This document shows positions 1-8,638 of a stretch of 64,000 nt of DNA, in pieces. The stretch comes from JAURDE01 sp965365285. Lineage in GTDB: Bacteria; Bdellovibrionota; Bacteriovoracia; Bacteriovoracales; Bacteriovoracaceae. Both the position numbers and the translations under genes were made by a program. The stretch covers positions 1 through 64,000 of the forward strand of contig CBDUBC010000003.1 of the NCBI GenBank assembly GCA_965365285.1. Direction: 5' to 3'. Under the pieces are notes generated by a model, which saw only the letters and a list, made by a program, of their open reading frames with translations, searched no databases and was not told where the DNA came from. Within the stretch, counting starts at the first letter, position 1. Each line of letters begins with the position of its first letter.

Positions 1-1257
1 ACCAAAAAAGGAGTAGGTTCCCTCAGCGGAAAGAGTGATATTAGAAACTGTAAATGCACCGTTATTAACCGTCGCGCCACCAAGATCTCGATTACAAGAA
101 CCATCAGAATAAATTCGAACTTGTCCCTCATCCATTCCAACAAGGCCTTGACCAGAGATAAGGGGCGTTCGATCTCCGGTGAAAGAATTATTCTCTGGTG
201 AGCTTATCGTCCAGCCAGCAGGATTATCCGGAACAGTGTTATCGAACTCATAATTCATTCCAAAATTACAAGGACTGACGTTACCCGCCTGATCCGTTAC
301 TTGAACATAAATCGTTTTAACTTCATTAACGGACGTGAGAACTGTTGCAATTTCTGTATTTGCTCCTCCTGCAGTTCCAAAGCCCACTTGGTTAGTACAA
401 GAAGCATCATCAAAAAGAGCAACTCCATCTCCTGAGTTAACACCTTTAACGATGAAGACTGGATTATTGATATTGGAGGGAGATCTATAATTTAATCCAA
501 GGACCACACTATTAGCACTTACAGGAGAGAGTGTGTCGAGTTTATAAATTAAATTTAGAGGAGTACATCCGCCAAAGTTAATATTTCCTGCAACATCTGT
601 CAGAGTCATATAAAAGAATTTTGAGATCTCCGCATTTCCTACAGAGCTGTAATCAATATCATTGACAGTAAAGTTTCCACTTCCATCCACAATGGAAGAA
701 CCTACTGGATTTGTGGAGCAGCTATTTTCCTCGTAGATCCTTACACTAGCTCCCACCTCCGTGGTGAGATTGGAACCAGAGATTATAGGAGTATAATCAG
801 TACTAGTTACATTGGAGTTCGGTGAACTCATGGTGATGCCGTTTGGAATGGAGGGTCTTGTTCGATCAAGAACATAGATTGTTGAATTAGGTGCAAAACA
901 GGCACTTTGAAGACCTGAGGAGTTTACGCTTCTCGCAGAGAAGCGATAAGGCCCATCCGTTCCAAGTCCTGAGAGAATGACATTTTGATTGATAAGCCCC
1001 TCTCCAGCTAGTGTGGAACAAAACGGATCCGAGTAGATAAGAACTCTTTGACCTTGCACGGGTGCTGTTACTCTTAAAGTAGGACGGCTGTTGTTTCCAG
1101 GGCTAGAAGGTGAAACAAGCGTGATGGCGGTTGGCGCTTGTGGTGGAAGGCTTGCGAGACTAGAAACCGTAGGCTTTTGCAAAGAGACGGTATTTTGATC
1201 CGCAACTACGCAGGAGCCTAGGAAAATTATGTTTAGAAAGAGAAGTAGATTTCTCAT
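1..1257 (-). CDS. Lipoprotein with tandem bacterial Ig-like domains (C-terminus cut by window edge)
   Basis: An open frame runs from ATG at 1257 to the window edge with no stop (419 codons visible). The start has the upstream ribosome-binding sequence AAGGTG. The N-terminus is a lipoprotein signal: basic MRN, a hydrophobic stretch, then a lipobox ending GSC at about residue 16. The rest consists of imperfect units of roughly 95 residues. Each has an opening proline-rich strand, a 'VRIY/VLIY' strand, a cysteine in the D/N-x-SC position and a closing 'D.AGN.S' turn, as in bacterial Ig-like (Big) repeats. It is likely an outer-membrane-anchored, periplasmic or surface adhesin-like protein. Full length and any C-terminal domain are outside the window. 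The domain class is an inference from repeat pattern, not from a profile search. Confidence 0.85.
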   Translation of the reverse strand, partial: MRNLLLFLNIIFLGSCVVADQNTVSLQKPTVSSLASLPPQAPTAITLVSPSSPGNNSRPTLRVTAPVQGQRVLIYSDPFCSTLAGEGLINQNVILSGLGTDGPYRFSARSVNSSGLQSACFAPNSTIYVLDRTRPSIPNGITMSSPNSNVTSTDYTPIISGSNLTTEVGASVRIYEENSCSTNPVGSSIVDGSGNFTVNDIDYSSVGNAEISKFFYMTLTDVAGNINFGGCTPLNLIYKLDTLSPVSANSVVLGLNYRSPSNINNPVFIVKGVNSGDGVALFDDASCTNQVGFGTAGGANTEIATVLTSVNEVKTIYVQVTDQAGNVSPCNFGMNYEFDNTVPDNPAGWTISSPENNSFTGDRTPLISGQGLVGMDEGQVRIYSDGSCNRDLGGATVNNGAFTVSNITLSAEGTYSFFG

Positions 1258-1632
1258 AACACCTTGATTTCAATGGTTTCTAGCACCACTCCTTTCGACC
1301 TTATTGTAGGGGATGTTTAAATCTAATTAGAATTTGATGAGATTTCAGCATCATAGGAAAAATGCACCGGAGTAAAATGCCATGAAAAGAGGGCTATTAT
1401 TAGAGTGATTTCAAATAGATAGCTCTCATTCGCCCTTAATTTTTTGAGGGTCTACTCAAGTACTCTTTTTAAGGGTCTTTAAATAGTCTTTAATTTCCTC
1501 TCTCCAGGTTAGCATCTTGGGTCAAAATCCGATCATGCCAAATTAGATGAAACTGACTTTTTTATAAATTGAAAAAGTGCATTTCTTGTTTATCCTCAGG
1601 GACAAACCAAGTTGAAAATAAGTAAAAAGCTA
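1258..1632. other. Intergenic region between divergent genes
   Basis: No convincing coding frame is seen here. A TACAAT box on the minus strand (1303-1308) lies about 46 bases before the lipoprotein start and may be its -10, though no good -35 accompanies it. A small hairpin (arms 1433-1439 and 1444-1450, loop TTTT, one T-G wobble) lies mid-region; its role is unknown. The rest is AT-rich with no recognised signal. Confidence 0.5.
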
Positions 1633-1660
1633 TTGACCTTAATCACCGAAAGTAGATAAT
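1633..1660 (+). promoter_or_regulatory. Sigma70-like promoter of the kinase-speB pair
   Basis: TTGACC (1633-1638), a 16-base spacer and GATAAT (1655-1660) match the -35/-10 consensus closely. The start codon at 1686 follows with a GAGG ribosome-binding site at 1678-1681. Confidence 0.6.
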
Positions 1661-1685
1661 GGTGCTTTGAATTATGTGAGGAAAT

Positions 1686-2414
1686 ATGGCCGCAAGTAGA
1701 CTTGAATCTTTTGATTTTAAACCAGGTTTTATCCTAAATGATAAATATGAAATCATCCACAAACTTGGTGGTGGATGGGAAAGTGAAGTATATTTCGTTA
1801 AAGAAATTAGAACAGGAATTGAGAGAACGGCCAAGTTTTTCCTTCCGCACCGAAATATCAAAAATAAGACCGCAAAAATTAGTGCTCAAAAACTTCATAA
1901 GCTCAAACATTGTACAATTCTTATTCAATATGTAACTCAGGATAATATTTTTTATAAAGGCCATAATATCACCTTTCTTATCTCTGAGTACGTGGATGGA
2001 ATCCCACTATCAGAATTCTTAAAAAAACAAAAAGGAAAAAGACTAACACCTTTTCAAGGTCTTCATATGCTCCACTCTCTTAGTAAGGGAGTTGAAGAAA
2101 TTCATATTCACAACGAGTATCATGGAGATATTCACACTGATAATATTATTGTGAGAAAGTATGGATTAGGTTTTGATCTTAAGCTTATTGATCTTTTTAA
2201 TTGGGGCTCTCCAAAGGCCATCAATAAAAAAGAAGATGTTATAGATATGATTAGATGTTTCTACGATAGCTTAGGTGGACATAAGTATTATCAAACTCTT
2301 CCTCAACCTATTAAAAAGATTATTCTAGGTCTTAAAAAGACTCAAATTTCTAAAAAATTCAAAGATGCAGGAACTCTTAGAACCTATATCGAAAATCTTA
2401 TTTGGGAAGAATAA
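1686..2414 (+). CDS. Eukaryotic-like protein kinase domain protein
   Basis: A 242-residue soluble protein with most kinase-fold landmarks: glycine-rich loop LGGGWES at 27-33, the ATP-anchoring lysine in TAKFF (K50), a catalytic loop HGDIHTDN (146-153) and a metal-binding aspartate in LIDLF (D169) where DFG is usual. The catalytic loop resembles that of aminoglycoside/choline kinase-like proteins (HGDxHxxN) more than the HRDLKPEN of classical Ser/Thr kinases, so the substrate could be a small molecule or a protein. The key Asp and Asn are kept, so activity is plausible. Its TAA overlaps the ATG of speB (TAATG), which implies translational coupling with a polyamine enzyme; a regulatory link is inference only. 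Confidence 0.75.
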   Translation: MAASRLESFDFKPGFILNDKYEIIHKLGGGWESEVYFVKEIRTGIERTAKFFLPHRNIKNKTAKISAQKLHKLKHCTILIQYVTQDNIFYKGHNITFLISEYVDGIPLSEFLKKQKGKRLTPFQGLHMLHSLSKGVEEIHIHNEYHGDIHTDNIIVRKYGLGFDLKLIDLFNWGSPKAINKKEDVIDMIRCFYDSLGGHKYYQTLPQPIKKIILGLKKTQISKKFKDAGTLRTYIENLIWEE

Positions 2415-3286
2415 TGACAATTGAAAAAAGTGAATACAATTATTATATGGCAAAAGAATTCAAAGCAATCGATCAAGGGATCTACATGGTTGGATTCGGC
2501 TTCGATGGAACTGCTTGCTTTAGAAAAGGAACTCGGTTAGGTCCTGATGCTATTCGAGAGGCAAGTGACGGTATTGAGTCTTACTCTCCCTACCTTGATC
2601 GGGATCTTGAAAATGTTGAATTTTATGATTGTGGAAATGTTCGAGTAGGTCAAACAGAGGATCAGCATCAAAACTGGCAAATTGGAACAGACGCTTTTTT
2701 AAATACTTTTAATGAAGAGCATATTTTAAAGGGAGCGAAGGTTCTTACTCTTGGTGGTGAACACTCCATTTCTTATGCTCCAATCTCTCTGTACTTAAAG
2801 GCCTTTCCTGATCTTGTTCTTATTCACTTGGATGCTCATGCAGATCTAAGGGATGGATATGAAGGGTATCACTATTCTCATGCTAGTATTATTCGAAGAG
2901 CTCTTGATCATTTTAAAGAAGGTCACTCTCTTATTCAGTATGGTATTCGAAGTGGAACCAAAGAAGAATATGATTGGATGCGAGAGCATAAAACCATTAA
3001 GACTTCTCGAGAAGACTTTCTTGAGTCCATTCGAACTATCGATCCTAAAAGACCAGTTTATCTTACTCTTGATTTAGATTATTTTGATCCGGCCTATATG
3101 CCCGGTACCGGTACTCCGGAAGCTGGTGGGGAGGATTTCCACTCCTTCATCAAGCTGGTCAAAATTCTCAAAGATAAGAACCTTGTGGGAGCAGATATTG
3201 TAGAACTCTCTCCACCCCTGGATTCCTCTGGCAATAGTGACGTTTTTGCTACTAAAATTGTAAGGGAAGTTCTCCTTACTCTCTAG
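2414..3286 (+). CDS. speB: Agmatinase
   Basis: Ureohydrolase family, cytosolic; converts agmatine to putrescine and urea. A 290-residue protein with all Mn-binding blocks: GGEHS (114-118), DAHAD (140-144) and DLDYFDP (220-226), followed by GTGTPEAGG and the C-terminal ADIVELSPP strand typical of agmatinases rather than arginases. Length is normal. The ATG at 2414 overlaps the preceding stop; a TTG at 2402 in the same frame also exists but would overlap the kinase gene more. It converges on the speD-speE operon, with 4 bases of shared stop-codon sequence at 3283-3286. No arginine decarboxylase is in the window, so the source of agmatine lies elsewhere. A related ureohydrolase substrate (for example a guanidino acid) cannot be excluded. 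Confidence 0.9.
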   Translation: MTIEKSEYNYYMAKEFKAIDQGIYMVGFGFDGTACFRKGTRLGPDAIREASDGIESYSPYLDRDLENVEFYDCGNVRVGQTEDQHQNWQIGTDAFLNTFNEEHILKGAKVLTLGGEHSISYAPISLYLKAFPDLVLIHLDAHADLRDGYEGYHYSHASIIRRALDHFKEGHSLIQYGIRSGTKEEYDWMREHKTIKTSREDFLESIRTIDPKRPVYLTLDLDYFDPAYMPGTGTPEAGGEDFHSFIKLVKILKDKNLVGADIVELSPPLDSSGNSDVFATKIVREVLLTL

Positions 3287-5274
3287 TTAATATCGTTACT
3301 AATATCTTTACAATTATAAGCTTCGATAAGGTCCTGAAGCTTTTGCGCACGAGATTTGGCGTCATGAGACATCAGCATCAACTCTCCTAAAGAGTTGTGA
3401 GTTAAAATACTACTATCACCAAAAGTAGGTGATCCATTAATAATCCTATTGGCATAATTTCCGGATTGATGGTGTCTTCGAAGTTTTTCCCACTTAGTCA
3501 TCAGAAAGAGTCTCCTTCTCTCTTCCGGCTTTCTAATGTAGATGGAGAGCTTATCGCTATGAAACAGCTCTGCATTGGTTTCGATAAAGTCATAGGCCTG
3601 CTCGACTAAAGCACTTCCAAACTTATACATTCTTCTATACGGCTTAGCATCTTGGCAGGCAAATTGTCTGGTTCGTTCCCCTATTCTCTCTAGCGGTGGA
3701 ATAGTATCTCCTGCTTCCAAGTAATTTTTAGAAAATTTATTAAACTTCTTTTTAAAGTTTTTAAGTTCTGTTTTTGCCGTATTTAGAGAATAATCCATAA
3801 ACTGATAACCAATAGAGCCATAGATTTTTGCAATAATTTCATTAAACTCATCGAGAATATTAACAATGGTTTCTGTACCATCATCACCAGAGGTGAAATC
3901 TCTGTTTGAGAGAAGTCTTTCAAGCTTGTATTCAATTCTTTTAAGAGCAATCATTTTTTCACTTAGCTTCTTTTGAAGATCTTTTTTCAGATTAAAAAGA
4001 TCTTCTTTTAAGGTATTCACTGGTTTTCCACGAACCTCTGAATCTGTTAGAAATCTTTTTCTTGCTTCGACCATTTGATTAAGAGCAAGATCCCCTACTC
4101 GATTGAAATTAAAAAGAAGCCTGGCCTTAATAGTCTTTTCAAAAATCTCGGCATCCATAGTTAGAAGTTCAGAGAATTCATTAACATTACCTGAGTTAAA
4201 TAAATCAAGATCTTTTAAAAACATGCTATTAAGCGGGCCTAAAGTTGATTCTTCTAATGCCAGAAAACGTTGGACTAAAGAGGAGAGAATAATTCCTTTT
4301 TGTCCAAAGGCCTGAATAACTTCGAGTTTTTGAGTTTCAAGTGGACGATTACCCTCTGTCGAGAAAGGTTTATTAATAAAAGGGAGAAGAGAACTTAAGA
4401 CCTCATTCACTTCAAAGGCTTCGGTAGCTTGGTCGCGAACGTACTTTTCTGCCTCTTCACGAATCGTCTCAGTAATTTGCTTAAGGTTTTTATTATTCGT
4501 TTCTATTTTCTTTTTGAGAACTTCAATGATTCTTTGAGTTTCCTCAAAATCAGCTTGATGCGTGGGCGTTGGTATATCCATGATCCCAGCAAGCTCCACT
4601 TCCTTACGAACATCATAAAAAGAGCAATTCAGCTTAATAAAGATCTCTCTATATTTCTTATCTTTAAAGTTAAAGTTTTTACTAAAGATATTATTGATAA
4701 AAAGGAGAAGGGCGCTAGCAGCAGATCCCGTACCTTGAATGATAAGACCATTATTTCCTGGTACCAGAGCGCTAAAGCTCGTTACATCTCTAATGATCTC
4801 TGAGGACTTTTCAAAAAAGTTTCTTTGATCAATTGAGCAGGTATTTTTAGTAAAAAGATTATTAAGTCCAGCGGCAACAGTTGCGATATCCTGACCATTA
4901 ATTTTAGGAAGCTCAACTGGTGTTTCCGTTGTGGTGCCAGTAGTATCCACCGCCTCATTAACGGTATTTTGGAATTTTTCGGCCCCTGCTAAGATTGCAT
5001 CGAATTGATCTTGATAATCGCTAAAGCAGGTATTTTCAAAAAGAAGTTTAATATTTGAAATCTTGTCGAGAATATCAAGATACTTTGTGCTTGTAAGTGG
5101 GCAGGAACCAGTTCTTTTATAACGATTAAGGTTTTTTTCAATGAGATCATCGATTACTCTACTTTCATGGGGATCAATGCCTTCAATTGGATTATTGCTT
5201 ATAGAGTCATCAATCACAGAATTTGCGTGGGCAAAAGATTGTCCAAGGAGAAGAAACACGAGAAGTAACTTCAT
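3283..5274 (-). CDS. Large secreted helical protein, six-cysteine paralogue family (copy 1)
   Basis: Function not recognised. 663 residues with a clear signal peptide (MKLLLVFLLLGQSFAHA) and then a mostly alpha-helical, partly coiled-coil mature protein rich in Lys, Glu and Asn. It is paralogous to the gene at 43958-46087. Both share a Cys-x(about 28)-Cys N-terminal block around 'DILD', a block ending 'LNCSF/INCNF', a 'YGSIGYQFM / FGKVGVLYM' helix and a late single Cys, so six cysteines align in order. It is the last gene of the speD-speE-EVE run, 2 bases after the EVE gene stop region, and probably shares its transcript. Periplasmic or secreted; no enzymatic motif is seen. Confidence 0.75.
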   Translation of the reverse strand: MKLLLVFLLLGQSFAHANSVIDDSISNNPIEGIDPHESRVIDDLIEKNLNRYKRTGSCPLTSTKYLDILDKISNIKLLFENTCFSDYQDQFDAILAGAEKFQNTVNEAVDTTGTTTETPVELPKINGQDIATVAAGLNNLFTKNTCSIDQRNFFEKSSEIIRDVTSFSALVPGNNGLIIQGTGSAASALLLFINNIFSKNFNFKDKKYREIFIKLNCSFYDVRKEVELAGIMDIPTPTHQADFEETQRIIEVLKKKIETNNKNLKQITETIREEAEKYVRDQATEAFEVNEVLSSLLPFINKPFSTEGNRPLETQKLEVIQAFGQKGIILSSLVQRFLALEESTLGPLNSMFLKDLDLFNSGNVNEFSELLTMDAEIFEKTIKARLLFNFNRVGDLALNQMVEARKRFLTDSEVRGKPVNTLKEDLFNLKKDLQKKLSEKMIALKRIEYKLERLLSNRDFTSGDDGTETIVNILDEFNEIIAKIYGSIGYQFMDYSLNTAKTELKNFKKKFNKFSKNYLEAGDTIPPLERIGERTRQFACQDAKPYRRMYKFGSALVEQAYDFIETNAELFHSDKLSIYIRKPEERRRLFLMTKWEKLRRHHQSGNYANRIINGSPTFGDSSILTHNSLGELMLMSHDAKSRAQKLQDLIEAYNCKDISNDIN

Positions 5275-5276
5275 AC

Positions 5277-5738
5277 TTATCTGCCTTTTTTTACAATAAA
5301 ATTAAAATGCTTAGCCTCTACAGGAGTAATGGAAAGACGATTACCTTTTCTCAGTATGAGCATATCTGTAAGCTCTGAGTATTCTTTCAGTTCGTCTAAC
5401 GCAATGTAGTTTTTGAATTTTTCTTTGAATTTAACATCCACCATCATCCATCTCGGATTATCTTCAGATGATTTAGGGTCATAGTATTTGGATTTTTTAT
5501 CAAATTGCGTGTGATCTGGATATGCCTCCTTGACGACCTCGGCAACACCTGCGACTCCGGGAGGTTTCGCGTTTGAATGATAAATCAAAATGAGATCGCC
5601 TTTTTTGATCTCATCTCGCATGAAATTTCTAGCTTGATAGTTTCGAACCCCGTCCCAAGGCTCAGTTTTCTTGGGACGGTTATTGAGATCATCTATAGAG
5701 AACACATCTGGTTCTGTTTTAAATAACCAATAGGCCAT
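5277..5738 (-). CDS. EVE (PUA-like) domain protein, THYN1-like
   Basis: A compact 153-residue protein that is essentially one EVE domain: N-terminal YWLFKTEPDVFSIDDL, then WDGVRNYQARNFMRD, the KKGDLILIYHSN strand, and GVAGVAEVV. These are the signature segments of the EVE/thymocyte-nuclear-protein-1 family, which binds modified nucleobases in DNA or RNA. It lies in the speD-speE operon, 7 bases downstream of speE. Its ligand is unknown here; a link to polyamine metabolism is only contextual. Confidence 0.9.
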   Translation of the reverse strand: MAYWLFKTEPDVFSIDDLNNRPKKTEPWDGVRNYQARNFMRDEIKKGDLILIYHSNAKPPGVAGVAEVVKEAYPDHTQFDKKSKYYDPKSSEDNPRWMMVDVKFKEKFKNYIALDELKEYSELTDMLILRKGNRLSITPVEAKHFNFIVKKGR

Positions 5739-5745
5739 TGTTATC

Positions 5746-6603
5746 CTAGTTTTTAATTAAACCCTCGCAATGGTTTAACATAAACTGAGGCAAGGCAAAA
5801 GAAGCAGAGTGTAGTTCAGGTGTATAGTATTGAAACTTAAGTCCTGATTCAAGAACTCTCTCTTTCTTGAAGTCATTTATTGGGTGATGCTTCTTTGTTG
5901 CAAAAGAAAAACTCCACAGACCACCTGGGTAAGTGAGATTATGGAAATTATAAATAAAGACATCGTCAAAGACCTGGTTAAGAACCTTAAGAAGACTTGT
6001 TTGGGCCTCAACTTCATAATAGGGAGATTCACACTGACTGACAACGATTCCATCATCGGAAAGAATTTTGTGAATATTTTTATAAAAATCAACTCCGAAA
6101 AGAGGAGTTGCTGGACCAATAGGATCCGTCGAGTCTACAAGGATGACATCAAATTTCTCAGTTGTATTTGCTACATATTCAACACCATCACCAATAATGA
6201 GCTCAAGCCTTGGATTATCGAGCTCGCATGCCGTTTGAGGAATAAACTCTCTTGAAGCATTTACGACGACTTCATCAATTTCAACCATGACGCATTTCTC
6301 TACGCCTTTATGACGAAGAACTTCGCGGGCGGTACCACCGTCTCCTCCACCGATCACAAGAACCTTTTTAGGGTTTGGGTGAACAAAAAGGGCCGGATGG
6401 GCAATCATATCATGATAAACAAACTCATCTCTTTCCGTAACCATGACGAGCCCGTCATTTAGAAGCATTTTTCCGTAACCTTTTGTCTCTACAACATCGA
6501 CTTGTTGAAAATCACTTTTTTGAGAAAAAAGCTTTTTTATGGTGTTATATCTCATGACGTAGATGTCACGGTGTTTTTCTTCTGTGTATAGTTCATTACT
6601 CAT
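5746..6603 (-). CDS. speE: Spermidine synthase
   Basis: Transfers the aminopropyl group from decarboxylated AdoMet to putrescine, giving spermidine and methylthioadenosine. A 285-residue protein with the family blocks: N-terminal beta-strands, LNDGLVMVTERDEFVYHDM (about 48-66), VIGGGDGGTAREVL (83-96) for the co-substrate, the MVEID acidic strand, and DSTDPIGPATPLF with the catalytic aspartate. The start overlaps the speD stop by 4 bases (6600-6603), so the two are translated together. The presence of speD next door supports spermidine rather than a different aminopropyl product. Confidence 0.95.
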   Translation of the reverse strand: MSNELYTEEKHRDIYVMRYNTIKKLFSQKSDFQQVDVVETKGYGKMLLNDGLVMVTERDEFVYHDMIAHPALFVHPNPKKVLVIGGGDGGTAREVLRHKGVEKCVMVEIDEVVVNASREFIPQTACELDNPRLELIIGDGVEYVANTTEKFDVILVDSTDPIGPATPLFGVDFYKNIHKILSDDGIVVSQCESPYYEVEAQTSLLKVLNQVFDDVFIYNFHNLTYPGGLWSFSFATKKHHPINDFKKERVLESGLKFQYYTPELHSASFALPQFMLNHCEGLIKN

Positions 6604-7535
6604 AATTTTACCTCTACTGCATGATTCATTTCACTTTGGATCTTGTGAAATTCATAATAATTAATATCGAGTTCACCATTGATGGCATGTTTATATTTTT
6701 TAATACATTTTAAGCTCTGGTCCTCAAGCTTAGGTTCGATGAGGCTATTAAAGTTCACAACATCAAAAGCTTCAGGGCCAAACATCTTTAAAATTCGATT
6801 TAAAAGATCTGGATTCTCTTTTTCTAGATCAAGGTTTGTTTCAAAGCTTACATAGCTAGTAGAGAGCTCCGGAGTAATATGGATTGTGATATATTTATCA
6901 TCTCTAATTCCATTAAGAGAAAACCCAAATGGTTCAAAAAGAAAGTCATCGATTTGAAAACCAGGAAAGGTATTTTTATAATCTAGAAATTCTCTAATGA
7001 CCTCAATCTTTTGATTTTCGGTCCTAAAGATCTCCGCCCCTCTTCCCGTAATATGATACATGAGAAGCTCAGTCGTCGTATCTTCTGGATGAACATTTAT
7101 TAATTTATCTGAGTGATACAAATAGGTATGATGAGCATCAAGGTGCCCAAATCTTAGCGCCTTTCCAGGAACCTTAGATCCAATTCTTTCAGCATCATCA
7201 AAAAAGCTTGAAGCTTGAAGCCTTTCAAAGTATTCATTCTTTCGCTGAAAGAAGAGAGCGTCGACAACATCATCTCCAAATTTTTCAACAAACATGATTA
7301 CGGAGTTTGCAAGCGTGGTTGTTCCACAAGTAATCATAAGAAATTTATCTCTCCAAACAAAGAGACTGGATTCAGATAAAAGGTAGGCATCACATTCTTT
7401 ATTAGAAATAATATTGAGAACAGTGGCATTACAGGTTGCAACCATCTCCTTCCAAAATTCATGTCCGAGCTCTCGGAGGTTAAAACCTTCTCTAACAATT
7501 ACTTCTACTTTTTTCTCTGAGCCTTCAAAGGCCAT
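6600..7535 (-). CDS. speD: S-adenosylmethionine decarboxylase, eukaryotic type
   Basis: A 311-residue pyruvoyl-enzyme precursor that looks like the animal/plant enzyme rather than short bacterial SpeD. FEGSEK near the N-terminus matches the catalytic FEGTEK. LSESS (53-57) is the self-cleavage site, so E55/S56 would yield the alpha chain pyruvoyl group. C70 in TCGTT sits 14 residues after that serine, exactly as in the human enzyme (S68, C82). EPFGFSLNG and YITIHITPE carry the processing Ser and His equivalents of human S229 and H243, followed by SYVSFETNL. It supplies decarboxylated AdoMet to the overlapping speE. GAGGAG precedes the ATG. Confidence 0.95.
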   Translation of the reverse strand: MAFEGSEKKVEVIVREGFNLRELGHEFWKEMVATCNATVLNIISNKECDAYLLSESSLFVWRDKFLMITCGTTTLANSVIMFVEKFGDDVVDALFFQRKNEYFERLQASSFFDDAERIGSKVPGKALRFGHLDAHHTYLYHSDKLINVHPEDTTTELLMYHITGRGAEIFRTENQKIEVIREFLDYKNTFPGFQIDDFLFEPFGFSLNGIRDDKYITIHITPELSTSYVSFETNLDLEKENPDLLNRILKMFGPEAFDVVNFNSLIEPKLEDQSLKCIKKYKHAINGELDINYYEFHKIQSEMNHAVEVKL

Positions 7536-7570
7536 AGACTCCTCACTTGAACAAAAATGCCTAAAAAGCC

Positions 7571-7599
7571 TCTATAGCACCCTCTCTGTATAATTTCCA
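7571..7599 (-). promoter_or_regulatory. Promoter of the speD-speE operon
   Basis: Read on the minus strand: TGGAAA (7599-7594), a 17-base spacer and TATAGA (7576-7571) with TG one base upstream of the hexamer (extended -10). It lies about 35 bases ahead of the speD start. Confidence 0.5.
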
Positions 7600-7753
7600 T
7601 AACGCTGGAATTTTTATAAATGCCAGGAGTATATCTAAACTCTTGTTATTATTAAGTTAAATACCCCCAAAGACCGGGCCTTTACTTACAGGCTCAATTG
7701 ACGTTTTAGGGATTTTTAGAGAAAAACTCCTGAACTTAACGAAAGGAAGATTT

Positions 7754-8638
7754 ATGGTTTCTGAGATTTTTGATTCAAGCAGATGGGAAGAAGTTCAAAA
7801 ATTTGAGGATATTACCTACCACAAGGCGATTGGGCAGGGCACGGTTCGTATTGCTTTTAATCGTCCTGAAGTTCGAAATGCTTTTAGACCTCAAACAGTA
7901 GATGAACTTTATCGAGCTCTTGATCACGCAAGAATGTGGCCAGAAATTGGAACCATTCTTCTAACGGGAAATGGTCCCTCTCCTAAAGATGCTGGCTGGG
8001 CATTTTGTTCTGGCGGTGATCAACGAATTCGAGGAAAAGATGGTTATAAATACGAAGGAACTGAAAAGGTACCTGGAACAAGCCTTGGACGCCTTCATAT
8101 ATTAGAAGTCCAAAGACTTATTCGTTTCATGCCAAAAGTCGTGATCGCCGTAGTTCCTGGTTGGGCCGTTGGTGGAGGGCATAGCCTCCACGTTGTTTGT
8201 GATCTTACTTTGGCGAGTGAAGAGCATGCAATCTTTAAACAAACCGATACCGATGTCGCCTCCTTTGATGGCGGGTATGGATCAGCTTACCTTGCAAAGC
8301 AAATTGGACAGAAAAGAGCTAGAGAAATCTTTTTCTTAGGTGCCAATTATTCCGCCAAAGAGGCCTTTGAAATGGGTATGGTTAATAAAGTTGTCCCTCA
8401 TAAAGATCTTGAAAAACTAGCTCTTGATTGGGCAAAAGAAATCAACTCAAAAAGCCCCACGGCACAAAGAATGATTAAATTTGCTTTTAATCTCGCAGAT
8501 GATGGGATGGTTGGACAGCAAGTTTTTGCTGGAGAGGCCACTCGATTAGCGTATGGAACTGACGAGGCCCAAGAAGGAAGAGATGCTTTCCTTGAAAAAA
8601 GAAAGCAGGACTACTCTTCTTTTCCTTGGCACTTTTAG
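7754..8638 (+). CDS. menB: 1,4-dihydroxy-2-naphthoyl-CoA synthase
   Basis: Crotonase-fold enzyme of menaquinone biosynthesis that cyclises o-succinylbenzoyl-CoA. 294 residues, with the MenB-specific segments FNRPEVRNAFRP, WAFCSGGDQRIRG, VPGWAVGGGHSLHVVCDLT, FDGGYGSAYLAKQIGQKRA and the C-terminal FLEKRKQDYSSFPWHF tail that distinguishes MenB from other enoyl-CoA hydratases. AAGGAAG precedes the ATG. No other men gene is in the window, so the pathway is dispersed. The upstream 218 bases contain a TTGACG (7698-7703) without a clear -10. Confidence 0.95.
   Translation: MVSEIFDSSRWEEVQKFEDITYHKAIGQGTVRIAFNRPEVRNAFRPQTVDELYRALDHARMWPEIGTILLTGNGPSPKDAGWAFCSGGDQRIRGKDGYKYEGTEKVPGTSLGRLHILEVQRLIRFMPKVVIAVVPGWAVGGGHSLHVVCDLTLASEEHAIFKQTDTDVASFDGGYGSAYLAKQIGQKRAREIFFLGANYSAKEAFEMGMVNKVVPHKDLEKLALDWAKEINSKSPTAQRMIKFAFNLADDGMVGQQVFAGEATRLAYGTDEAQEGRDAFLEKRKQDYSSFPWHF

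Noticed and set aside
1433..1450. Hairpin in the first intergenic region as a terminator
   Set aside because: Short stem with a wobble pair and no gene ending toward it; the loop is itself a T run, so it may be chance.
2402..2416. TTG at 2402 as the agmatinase start
   Set aside because: ATG at 2414 overlaps the upstream stop in the usual TAATG way and starts the conserved protein; the TTG only adds residues encoded inside the kinase gene.
4429..4803. 124-residue frame on the plus strand
   Set aside because: It lies inside the large secreted protein gene on the other strand, with no ribosome-binding site or recognisable domain.
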